Source: JBCBZH01 sp039815415 (GTDB taxonomy: Bacteria > Bacteroidota > Rhodothermia > Rhodothermales > Rubricoccaceae). From it: a DNA stretch of 5,688 bases. The first letter of the stretch is position 1. Each line of letters begins with the position of its first letter. Of the stretch, positions 1 to 5,688 are shown in pieces. The translations under genes and the position numbers were made by a program. The stretch spans positions 1 to 5,688 of the forward strand of contig JBCBZH010000276.1 in NCBI GenBank assembly GCA_039815415.1, written 5' to 3'. Under the pieces are notes generated by a model. It made no database searches, was not told the origin of the DNA, and worked only from the letters and a program-made list of their open reading frames with translations.

Positions 1-1626
1 CCCATCGAGGAGACGCAGTCCGGGCCAGAGTCGGATCGGCGCGCCTCGCTCCATGCTGCGCTCCGCTTCGCGGCCGGGTTCTACTTCAACCAGCTCAAGA
101 CCGACGCCGGAGCGCGCGGGCTGGCGTACCTGCAGGAACGCGGGTTCAGCAAGGAAACGGTCGTCGCATTCGGCATCGGCGTGGCGCCTGCGGGGTGGGA
201 CACGTTTGTTAGTGCAGCGATGGCCGAGGGCTTCAAGCCAGACGTGTTGGAAGCCGTTGGGCTGGCGAAGACGCGGGAGTCCGGAGGCGTGTACGATGTG
301 TTCCGCGACCGGCTCATGTTCCCCATCCTCTCGCCCATCGGCAAGGTGCTGGGGTTCGGCGGGCGCATCCTGCCGGATTCAGACCAGGGCAGCGCGGACT
401 ACACCCCTGCCAAGTACATCAATACGCCGGAGACAGAGGTCTACCACAAGAGTCGTGTGCTGTACGGGCTAAAGCAATCCAAGCGGTCGATCCGCGCCGA
501 GGAGGAGGCCATCGTGGTGGAGGGCTATGCCGATGTGGTGTCGCTGCATCAGGCCGGGGTGACGAACATGGTGGCCGCCAGCGGGACCGCCCTCACGCCT
601 CAACAGGTCGATTTGCTTGCACAGACCGCCCGAAGCATCGTGCTCCTGTTTGACGCCGATTCTGCGGGCCAGTCCGCCGCTCGCAAGGGCGTCGATGTCG
701 CGCTGGATGCGGGCCTCTCGCCCTATGCCGTCACGCTGCCCGATGGCGCCGACCCCGACTCGTTTGTCCGCCAGTTCGGCGCGGATGCCTTCCGCCGGTT
801 CCTGGCCGAGGAGCGCCGCGACTTCGTGACATTCCTTGTCGAGTCGGCGCAACGAGCTGGCGAGCTGGACACGCCGGAGGGCAAGAGCGCGTCAGCTCGA
901 GGCATTCTTGCGGCCATCCGTCGCGTCAAGGATTCCATCCAGGCCAACGAGTATCTCCGCCGGGCGGCCGACGAGCTGGGGGTCTACGAATCCGATCTCC
1001 GACGGGAGTTCGACCGGATGCAGGGACGACCTAAACGACGGGCGTCGGGGCCGCAGCGCGTGGACTTGGCGCCCGAGCCGCGCATCCCCGATGTGCCCGA
1101 GCCCGAAGTGGTGGTGGTGCGGCCTGATGAGGAGCAGCTCATCGCACTCATGCTTCTGCACGGGACCGAGATGGTGGAGCACGTCCTCACCCGCATGGGC
1201 CTCGACGAGTTCACTCCTGGCGGCGCGCAGGAGACCGTTCAGGCACTCATTCAACAGTACGAGAGCCGGGCGGTGGACCGGGGACCGTTCGTCCGTGGCG
1301 ATTTCGGGGAACGTGTCCGCGCGCTGGCGACCCAGGCTCTGGCTGAGCGGTACGAGACCTCCGAGCGGTACGAGGACAAGGGGCTCAAGCGCCCAGAGAA
1401 GGACGATCCTCACGCTGTCGCCAACAGCGCCATGCAGCTGCTCAAGCTCGCGCGGGTGCAAGAGGCCATCGAGTCCGCTGCGCGACGGCAGCAGGCCACG
1501 GAGCAGCGAGGGGAAGACGCAACCGGTGTGATGCACGAGATCATGGCCTTGCATGACCTCCGCCGCCAGATCGAGCAGGGCGCGTTTCTGGAGTGGGGCG
1601 AGGAGTCCGCCGACGACGGATCCTAG
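1..1626 (+). CDS. dnaG: DNA primase DnaG, 5'-truncated by the window edge
   Basis: DnaG makes the short RNA primers for leading- and lagging-strand DNA synthesis and works with the replicative helicase DnaB. The reading frame is open from base 1 and gives 541 residues to a TAG stop. Full-length DnaG is about 600 residues or more, so the N-terminal zinc-binding domain and the start of the catalytic core are missing only because the window begins inside the gene. Window residues 25-65 fit the core (FYFNQL, YLQERGFS, FGIGVAP). Residues 105-160 carry FPILSPIGKVLGFGGRIL and KYINTPETEVYHKS. The Toprim metal-binding residues are present: Glu174 in EGYADV, and Asp218 and Asp220 in FDADSAG. Residues from about 340 to the end are a variable, mostly helical region expected to hold the helicase-binding domain. 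Identity is near certain from the Toprim core; the Bacteroidota-like flavour is my inference. Confidence 0.97.
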   Translation, partial: PIEETQSGPESDRRASLHAALRFAAGFYFNQLKTDAGARGLAYLQERGFSKETVVAFGIGVAPAGWDTFVSAAMAEGFKPDVLEAVGLAKTRESGGVYDVFRDRLMFPILSPIGKVLGFGGRILPDSDQGSADYTPAKYINTPETEVYHKSRVLYGLKQSKRSIRAEEEAIVVEGYADVVSLHQAGVTNMVAASGTALTPQQVDLLAQTARSIVLLFDADSAGQSAARKGVDVALDAGLSPYAVTLPDGADPDSFVRQFGADAFRRFLAEERRDFVTFLVESAQRAGELDTPEGKSASARGILAAIRRVKDSIQANEYLRRAADELGVYESDLRREFDRMQGRPKRRASGPQRVDLAPEPRIPDVPEPEVVVVRPDEEQLIALMLLHGTEMVEHVLTRMGLDEFTPGGAQETVQALIQQYESRAVDRGPFVRGDFGERVRALATQALAERYETSERYEDKGLKRPEKDDPHAVANSAMQLLKLARVQEAIESAARRQQATEQRGEDATGVMHEIMALHDLRRQIEQGAFLEWGEESADDGS

Positions 1627-1645
1627 ACAGGCCACGACTCCTCCG

Positions 1646-1656
1646 CTCGACTGGCG
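1646..1656. repeat. degenerate copy of the intergenic motif
   Basis: The bases ctcgactggcg match the first 12 bases of CTCGAGCTGGCGA with one G deleted. The copy lies 7 bp before an exact copy and in the same orientation, in the spacer after dnaG. It may be a decayed unit of the same repeat family, but at 11 bases in GC-rich DNA chance is possible. Confidence 0.35.
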
Positions 1657-1662
1657 CGCCGC

Positions 1663-1717
1663 CTCGAGCTGGCGACAACGCGTTTCGTCGCTTTCTGTGC
1701 GTCTTCGCCAGCTCGAG
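1663..1717. repeat. 13-bp inverted repeat of the intergenic motif with a 29-nt loop
   Basis: The left arm CTCGAGCTGGCGA (1663-1675) and right arm TCGCCAGCTCGAG (1705-1717) are exact reverse complements, so either strand can form a 13-bp stem with a 29-base loop. The element begins 36 bp after the dnaG stop and ends 65 bp before the ppk start. A smaller alternative stem, gcgac (1672-1676) with gtcgc (1687-1691), would compete with the left arm. There is no T-run after the stem, so it is not a classical intrinsic terminator, though it could still affect RNA stability or termination. The same 13-mer recurs in the other spacers of the window, which argues for an interspersed palindromic repeat. 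Its function is unknown. Confidence 0.75.
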
Positions 1718-1782
1718 ACAGGACAGCGGGGACCCTCGCGGTGCCGTGGCGTACCATAGCGCTCCCCCCGATCTCGACGCCC

Positions 1783-4035
1783 ATGGAGACCTCAACCGAC
1801 GCCACCCCGGACACCCACGCCGCCGCCAATGGCACGCCGTCCGACGACGCGCTGGCGGCCAGCGAGCCCGTTCCTCACAAGAGCGACGCGCTGGCGGCGA
1901 CGCTTCCCGTGTCCGTCGAGCCTCTGGCCGTTCCTGCGGGCGCGCCGCTGGACCACCCCTCGCTCTACTTCAACCGCGAGCTGAGCTGGCTGGACTTCAA
2001 TTGGCGCGTGTTCTTTCAGGCGATGGATGCTCGCACGCCGCTCTTCGAGCGCATCCGGTTCGTCGCCATCACGGCCAACAACCTTGACGAATTCTACCGC
2101 AAGCGCATCGGTGGGTTGAAGCGCCAGCTCGAGGCCGGGGTGCGTGCGTTGTCCCCCGATGGCCGGTCGCCGCGTGAACAGCTCGATCTGGTGTTGGAGG
2201 CTGGGCGGGATCAGAGCCAGCGACTGAACGAGTTCTGGGAGCAGACCCTTCGTCCCGAAGTCGAAGAGGCCGGCGTCACCGTCCGCACGTACGAGTCGCT
2301 GTCGAAGACCGAGAAGAAGGCCGTGGACAAGGTGTTCCGGGAGACCATTTTCCCGATCCTGACACCCTTGGCTGTGGACCCTGGCCACCCGTTCCCGTTC
2401 ATTTCCAACCTGTCGCTGTCGCTGGCCTTCACGTTGCGTCACGAGGGGAGAGGCACCGAGCACTTCGCCCGGCTGAAGGTCCCCACCAGCCGGGGTCGAT
2501 GGATTCCCATTGGGACCAGTGGGACGCAGTTTCTGCCCGTCGAGGACCTGATCCGGCACAACGCGGCGTCGCTGTTCCGCGGTATGACGGTGAAGGGCGT
2601 CCATGCCTTCCGCGTCACTCGAAACGCAGACGTGGATCGCAACGAAGAGGAGGCGGACGACCTGCTGGCGATGATTTCCGAGGAACTGCGCGAGCGCAAG
2701 TTTGCCGACGTCGTTCGCCTTGAAGTGGAGGCGTCCATGCCAGAGCGCGTCCGAAGCCTGCTGCTCCGTGAGTTGGGGCTGCAAGAGCAAGATGATCTGA
2801 TGGAGGTGGACGGCCTGCTGGATCTGGCCGGGCTATCAGACCTCGCCAACGTGGATCTGCCACAGCACCAGTACCTGCCCTGGGAGCCTGTCGTCCCCAT
2901 CCGGCTCCGCCATCGCGAGCTGGAGGAAGAGCCGGACATCTTCGCGGCTATCCGGGAAGGAGACATCCTGGTTCATCATCCCTACGAGAGCTTCGCCGCG
3001 TCCACGCAGCATTTCATCGAGGAGGCTGCCGAGGACCCTCACGTGCTTGCCATCAAGCTGACGCTCTACCGGACGAGCCAGGACAGTCCCATCGTCCAGG
3101 CTCTCATCCGCGCCGCGGAGCGGGGCAAGGAGGTTGCCGCCCTGATCGAGCTGAAGGCCCGGTTCGATGAAGCCAACAACATTGAGTGGGCGCAGCGCCT
3201 CGAGCGAGCGGGCGCCCATGTCGCCTACGGGCTGGTGGGCCTGAAAACCCACGCCAAGACCATGCTGGTGGTCCGGGAAGAGAACGGACATCTTCGGACC
3301 TATGCCCACCTTGGCACCGGCAACTACAACCCATCCACGGCCCGCTTCTATACCGATTTCGGGCTGCTGACCTGCCGCGAGGACATCGGTCAAGACCTGG
3401 TCCACCTGTTCCACTTCCTGACTGGCTATGCACCGGAGCAGGAATACGCCACACTGGCTGTGGCGCCGCGTGACTTGCGGGGCCAATTCGTCGAGCTGAT
3501 TCGGCGCGAGATTTCGCACCAGAAGAAGACGGGGAATGGCCGCATTGTGGCGAAAATGAACGCGCTGGACGACACGGGCATCCTGCGGGAGCTGTACCGC
3601 GCGAGCCGAGCTGGCGTCCAGATTGACCTCATCGTGCGGGGCCACACGCGGATGCGTCCGGGTCTCAAGGGCTTCTCCGAGAACGTCCGCATCGTCTCTA
3701 TCGTCGGGCGGTTCCTCGAACACAGCCGCATCTACTACTTCCACAACGGCGGGACCCCAGAGACGTTCATCGGGTCGGCCGACTGGATGCGGCGCAACCT
3801 GGACGACCGCGTGGAGGTGGTGGTGAAGGTGGAGGACGAGGTGGCGCAGTCCCGGCTCCACCGCACGCTCAAGTTCTGCCTCGACGACAACCGGCAGGCG
3901 TGGGACCTCCAGCCCGACGGCCGCTACACGCTTCGCTGCCCGGCAGACGACGAACCGGTCTATGCCTTCCACGACACGCTGATGCGGCGGGCGCGGCAAC
4001 GGACCGAAGACGACGACGCAGCATGGACGCTTTAG
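1783..4035 (+). CDS. ppk: Polyphosphate kinase 1
   Basis: PPK1 reversibly transfers the gamma phosphate of ATP to a growing inorganic polyphosphate chain, a phosphate and energy store tied to stress survival. The 750-residue product shows the family architecture: N-domain from about residue 57 (YFNRELSWLDFN, ANNLDEFY), middle domain about 170-365, and two phospholipase-D-like C-terminal domains. Using spacing from E. coli PPK as I remember it, every active-site residue has a counterpart: Asn100 (N45), Arg430 (R375), Arg460 (R405), His490 in GLKTHAK (the phosphorylated H435), Tyr523 (Y468), Arg619 (R564) and His647 in RFLEH (H592). About 55 Ala/Pro/Asp-rich, probably disordered residues precede the N-domain, so it is longer than the usual roughly 690-720 residues. 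I chose ATG 1783; the frame is open to GTG 1741, which would add 14 residues. Neither has a clear ribosome-binding site. It lies 156 bp after dnaG, with no obvious functional link. Confidence 0.97.
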   Translation: METSTDATPDTHAAANGTPSDDALAASEPVPHKSDALAATLPVSVEPLAVPAGAPLDHPSLYFNRELSWLDFNWRVFFQAMDARTPLFERIRFVAITANNLDEFYRKRIGGLKRQLEAGVRALSPDGRSPREQLDLVLEAGRDQSQRLNEFWEQTLRPEVEEAGVTVRTYESLSKTEKKAVDKVFRETIFPILTPLAVDPGHPFPFISNLSLSLAFTLRHEGRGTEHFARLKVPTSRGRWIPIGTSGTQFLPVEDLIRHNAASLFRGMTVKGVHAFRVTRNADVDRNEEEADDLLAMISEELRERKFADVVRLEVEASMPERVRSLLLRELGLQEQDDLMEVDGLLDLAGLSDLANVDLPQHQYLPWEPVVPIRLRHRELEEEPDIFAAIREGDILVHHPYESFAASTQHFIEEAAEDPHVLAIKLTLYRTSQDSPIVQALIRAAERGKEVAALIELKARFDEANNIEWAQRLERAGAHVAYGLVGLKTHAKTMLVVREENGHLRTYAHLGTGNYNPSTARFYTDFGLLTCREDIGQDLVHLFHFLTGYAPEQEYATLAVAPRDLRGQFVELIRREISHQKKTGNGRIVAKMNALDDTGILRELYRASRAGVQIDLIVRGHTRMRPGLKGFSENVRIVSIVGRFLEHSRIYYFHNGGTPETFIGSADWMRRNLDDRVEVVVKVEDEVAQSRLHRTLKFCLDDNRQAWDLQPDGRYTLRCPADDEPVYAFHDTLMRRARQRTEDDDAAWTL

Positions 4036-4046
4036 CTATGGAGCCA

Positions 4047-4074
4047 TCGCCAGCTCGTGCTGTCGCCAGCTCGA
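4047..4074. repeat. direct pair of the intergenic motif before the cupredoxin start
   Basis: TCGCCAGCTCG (4047-4057) and TCGCCAGCTCGA (4063-4074) lie head to tail with a 16-bp period, starting 12 bp after the ppk stop. The last base of the second copy is the A of the chosen ATG at 4074. A small stem, cagc-tcgt-gctg (4051-4062), can form inside. Unlike the other loci the two copies have the same orientation, so they do not make a long hairpin. They could be an operator-like pair or simply adjacent insertions of the repeat. Confidence 0.6.
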
Positions 4075-4562
4075 TGCTTCATCTGATGTGGATACGGTCG
4101 ATCCTTGTCGTTGGGCTCTTCGTGTCGGTTGCCGCGTGCACGTCGGAGGCTCCAGAGCCGACAGAGGAGCAAGTGGAGGTGTTCAGCCAGCCGGTGGACA
4201 TCGAGCTGGTGGTGGTGGCCGTGCGGAACGCGATGCGCTACGAGACGACGCGCATCGAAGCTCCAGCGGGAGCGACGGTGCGCCTGGTGATGGACAACGA
4301 GACCACCACCAGCCCGTCGATGCTGCACAACGTGGTGGTGCTGGATCCAGGCACCGACGTGGCGCGCATAGGGCGGGCGGCTGCCGGTGTCGAGGGCTAC
4401 GTCCCGGACAATCCCGCCGTCCTCGTAGCGACGCCGATGGCGAGACCTCGGGGCAAGACTGCGGTTGTGTTCACCATGCCGCCTCCGGGTGAGTACCCGT
4501 ACATCTGCACCTATCCGGGGCACTTCCAACTGATGCAGGGCGTGCTGGTCTCGACGCCGTAG
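4074..4562 (+). CDS. Azurin/auracyanin-like cupredoxin lipoprotein
   Basis: This is a small type 1 (blue) copper protein, expected to carry electrons or bind copper outside the cytoplasmic membrane. The 162-residue product begins with a hydrophobic signal ending in a lipobox, VAAC, with Cys22 as the predicted lipidated residue, followed by an acidic linker to about residue 40. The cupredoxin fold covers about 42-162. The copper ligands are visible: His85 in MLHNVVV, then Cys145, His150 and Met154 in CTYPGHFQLMQG, with the +5 and +9 spacing of azurin. I chose ATG 4074 because the signal peptide follows at once. ATG 4086 (158 residues) is equally possible; ATG 4038 or 4023 would translate the repeat pair upstream, and 4023 would overlap ppk. 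The gap to ppk is 38 bp, so co-transcription is plausible. Azurin-like and auracyanin-like proteins act with respiratory complexes in some bacteria, but no oxidase gene is visible here to name a partner. Confidence 0.9.
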   Translation: MLHLMWIRSILVVGLFVSVAACTSEAPEPTEEQVEVFSQPVDIELVVVAVRNAMRYETTRIEAPAGATVRLVMDNETTTSPSMLHNVVVLDPGTDVARIGRAAAGVEGYVPDNPAVLVATPMARPRGKTAVVFTMPPPGEYPYICTYPGHFQLMQGVLVSTP

Positions 4563-4583
4563 TCGCCAGCTCGAGCTGGCGGA
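4563..4583. repeat. palindrome of the intergenic motif directly after the cupredoxin stop
   Basis: Bases 4564-4581 (CGCCAGCTCGAGCTGGCG) are a perfect 18-bp palindrome, formed by two motif copies in opposite orientation sharing the central CTCGAG. It begins at the base after the TAG stop. As RNA it would need a tight loop, giving a stem of about 7 bp. No T-run follows, so it may stop or protect the transcript only in a factor-dependent way. It could equally be a protein-binding site or a repeat insertion. The rest of this spacer, to 4767, contains two more hairpins and a partial motif copy, gctggcga, at 4684-4691. Confidence 0.75.
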
Positions 4584-4624
4584 AGACGGGTGCAGGGGCA
4601 GGGCCACCTCGCTAGGCAAGGCAC

Positions 4625-4665
4625 TAGCAGATTGCTACTCAGCCGCTCCACGTGGCGTGGCGGCT
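4625..4665. terminator. two adjacent hairpins between convergent genes, possible bidirectional terminator
   Basis: A small stem tagca/tgcta (4625-4629 with 4633-4637) is followed by a stronger one, 4641-4665. In the latter agccg pairs with cggct and ccacg with cgtgg around a 3-base loop, giving 10 bp with a 2-base bulge at 4646-4647. The pair lies between the end of the cupredoxin gene and the end of the convergent ankyrin gene, where a shared terminator is expected. Neither strand shows a T-run after the stems, so the terminator role is only inferred from position and folding. Confidence 0.3.
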
Positions 4666-4767
4666 GGGCGAGGCAACGTAGACGCTGGCGACCGGAAGAG
4701 ACAAAAGCGTTGAAGCGTTATATCGGCCTTCCGTGGCGGGTTCCGACGCTTGGAGATTACGCCGCCG

Positions 4768-5559
4768 CTACTGCCTCTGCTGGTTTTCGCAAGCAGCAGC
4801 TACATCTGTGAGCGCTTCCCGAACGAACATGATCGTCTCCATCGCTTGTCCGTAGCGCCAGTCGTCTTTGCTGAACTCCGAAAGCTCGTTCAGATACCAT
4901 TTGATCTTACGTGGCCCGTTGAATGACCGCTCTCGGATCACACCATCTAGCCGCGCGCTCCCGTCACAAACGAGCATTCTCACCATGCGAGCATGGCCTG
5001 TTGTGAGGGGGACTTCAAGCGCCGTGCGTCCGCCTACCATGAGGTTCGGGTCTGCCCCAGCTTCTACCAAGAGTTTGGATACTTCGTAGCTCCACGAAAC
5101 ACTGGTTTGGAGCGCTGTGCGAGGTGCCGCCAGCGAGTTCGGATCTTGCTCAGCGTACAGGTTCGGGTCCGCCCCTCTCTCGATGAGAAGAGTGACAAGA
5201 TCGGTCGCTTCAATCCATTCTGACTGTGATCCATATGGCTGTGCGGCTCCGTGGAGCGCTGTAGTGGTGCCGCCCGGTCTGTGGTTCAGGAAGTTGATGT
5301 CCGAGCCGGCGTCGAGCAACATCTCTACGAGCGGAAGCCTGTAGGCGCGGACGGCCACATGGAGCAGAGGGCTGCCCCACGAGTTCGTCTCATGGACCAC
5401 CATTGGGTTCTTCATCAGTATCAGGGCTAGTCCATCGGCGTCGTTCCTCGCGATGGCTCGCTCTGCTGCGATAGCCGCTTGGCCCTTAAACGTGGTCTGA
5501 ATCTGGCACACAGCCAATGGGGAGGAGAGAAACAGCCAGAGGACTAGGGCACAACGCAT
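4768..5559 (-). CDS. Exported ankyrin-repeat protein, unknown partner
   Basis: Ankyrin repeats are helical modules that bind other proteins; no enzymatic motif is seen. The 263-residue product starts with a probable signal peptide (MRCALVLWLFLSSPLAVC, with Arg2 and a hydrophobic core). LAVC18 only weakly resembles a lipobox, since Val precedes Cys, so secretion to the periplasm is as likely as lipidation. A degenerate repeat lies at about 27-60. Four clearer ones follow, with repeat-start motifs near residues 62, 99, 147 and 178 and matching ends (LLDAGSDIN, LLIERGADPN, LLVEAGADPN, LVCDGSARLD). Residues 206-263 are a non-repeat helical tail. I chose ATG 5559 because the signal peptide starts there; the frame is open to GTG 5586 (272 residues), and no ribosome-binding site decides. 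Hand counts of four 60-base lines gave 48-58% G+C against 68% in one ppk line, suggesting different ancestry. The gene is convergent with the cupredoxin gene and has no visible operon partner. Confidence 0.88.
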   Translation of the reverse strand: MRCALVLWLFLSSPLAVCQIQTTFKGQAAIAAERAIARNDADGLALILMKNPMVVHETNSWGSPLLHVAVRAYRLPLVEMLLDAGSDINFLNHRPGGTTTALHGAAQPYGSQSEWIEATDLVTLLIERGADPNLYAEQDPNSLAAPRTALQTSVSWSYEVSKLLVEAGADPNLMVGGRTALEVPLTTGHARMVRMLVCDGSARLDGVIRERSFNGPRKIKWYLNELSEFSKDDWRYGQAMETIMFVREALTDVAAACENQQRQ

Positions 5560-5625
5560 TGTCGTCGCGTGGATGGGAAGAACCACTGTTTATGCTGTAC
5601 TGCTACCGCACCCCCCTTCACAACT

Positions 5626-5649
5626 GACGTATTAGGGCAGACGAAACGC
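5626..5649 (-). repeat. second short block shared with the dnaG-ppk spacer
   Basis: Read on the - strand, this segment begins GCGTTTCGTC and, after 8 unmatched bases, has TACGTC. The loop of the inverted repeat at 1680-1703 reads GCGTTTCGTC, 8 bases, TGCGTC. That is 15 of 24 identical positions with an exact 10-mer, and both lie near copies of the main motif (26 bp away here). The repeat family may therefore have a larger conserved body than the 13-mer, but with two examples this is tentative. Confidence 0.3.
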
Positions 5650-5650
5650 T

Positions 5651-5688
5651 TGGCCTCAGCACCGAGGGGCCATACCTCGAGCTGGCGA
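5651..5688. repeat. hairpin plus terminal exact copy of the intergenic motif
   Basis: CTCGAGCTGGCGA (5676-5688) is an exact copy of the motif, and its last base is the last base of the window. Just before it, tggcctc and ga-gg-ggcca (5651-5672) can form a 7-bp stem with a 2-base bulge and a 6-base loop. Together with the block at 5626-5649 this fills most of the region upstream of the ankyrin gene. If the repeat is again an inverted pair, the partner arm would lie just beyond the window. Confidence 0.6.

Noticed and set aside
853..863. Motif-like cgagctggcga inside dnaG, and similar strings at 2122-2133 and 3607-3616 in ppk
   Set aside because: These encode ordinary residues in the correct frame (for example Arg-Gln-Leu-Glu at 2122-2133, which lies in a conserved PPK region). 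Gagctgg-type strings are common in high-GC genes, so I did not count them as repeat copies.
892..1635. Open frame on the - strand (247 codons) opposite dnaG
   Set aside because: Antisense shadow of the primase C-terminal region, with no domain or upstream signal.
1792..2790. Open frame on the - strand (332 codons) opposite the 5' part of ppk
   Set aside because: Same reasoning: antisense shadow of high-GC codon use, low-complexity Arg/Gln-rich product, no start signal.
2836..3999. Long open frame on the - strand (387 codons) opposite ppk
   Set aside because: It lies entirely antisense to a gene with complete catalytic motifs, its translation shows no recognisable domain, and GC-rich coding DNA commonly leaves such antisense frames open.
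4720..4765. tRNA-like ggttccga (4739-4746)
   Set aside because: No acceptor, D or anticodon stems can be assembled around it.
4670..4767. Possible integron attC site near gcgttatatc (4713-4722), given the adjacent lone ankyrin gene
   Set aside because: The core does not fit GTTRRRY, and no matching RYYYAAC partner with the right spacing and pairing was found on either strand.
5589..5617. Promoter for the ankyrin gene with cataaa (- strand, 5589-5594) as -10
   Set aside because: No -35 element at normal spacing (the 17-bp position reads aggggg; a ttgtga lies too far upstream), and no TAnnTTTG-type Bacteroidota promoter is seen.
1..5688. CRISPR array, toxin-antitoxin pair, transposase or defence island
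   Set aside because: No regularly spaced repeats with unique spacers, no small gene pairs and no transposase or nuclease motifs are present. The repeats seen are irregularly placed between housekeeping-type genes.

Overview
The window is high-GC bacterial DNA, about two thirds G+C by eye over the first 4.5 kb. It holds one truncated and two complete genes on the + strand (dnaG, ppk1, an azurin-like lipoprotein). A lower-GC ankyrin-repeat gene follows on the - strand. The organism is probably a high-GC relative of the Bacteroidota, for example Rhodothermota (Salinibacter/Rhodothermus/Rubricoccus type). The primase carries stretches I associate with Bacteroidota DnaG (INTPETEVYHKS, SGTALT, LPDGADPDSFVR), and none of the chosen starts has a clear Shine-Dalgarno sequence. 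This placement is inference from remembered family features, not from a search.

Layout. 1-1626: the 3' part of dnaG; the zinc-finger end lies outside the window. 1627-1782: spacer with a 13-bp inverted repeat. 1783-4035: ppk1, polyphosphate kinase with all expected active-site residues. 4036-4073: short spacer made largely of two direct copies of the same motif. 4074-4562: a lipoprotein with an azurin-type copper site. 4563-4767: spacer that opens with a perfect 18-bp palindrome of the same motif and contains two further hairpins. 4768-5559 (-): exported ankyrin-repeat protein of unknown partner, convergent with the + strand genes. 5560-5688: its upstream region, with a hairpin and a last motif copy that ends exactly at the final base of the window.

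The three + strand genes could be partly co-transcribed (gaps of 156 and 38 bp), but they serve unrelated functions: replication priming, polyphosphate storage and stress, and periplasmic or outer-surface electron transfer or copper handling. No defence system, CRISPR array, transposase or RNA gene is visible.

The most notable signal is not a gene. The motif TCGCCAGCTCGAG (reverse complement CTCGAGCTGGCGA) occurs in every intergenic space of the window, as inverted, direct or fully palindromic pairs. It looks like a dispersed palindromic repeat family that I cannot match to a named one.
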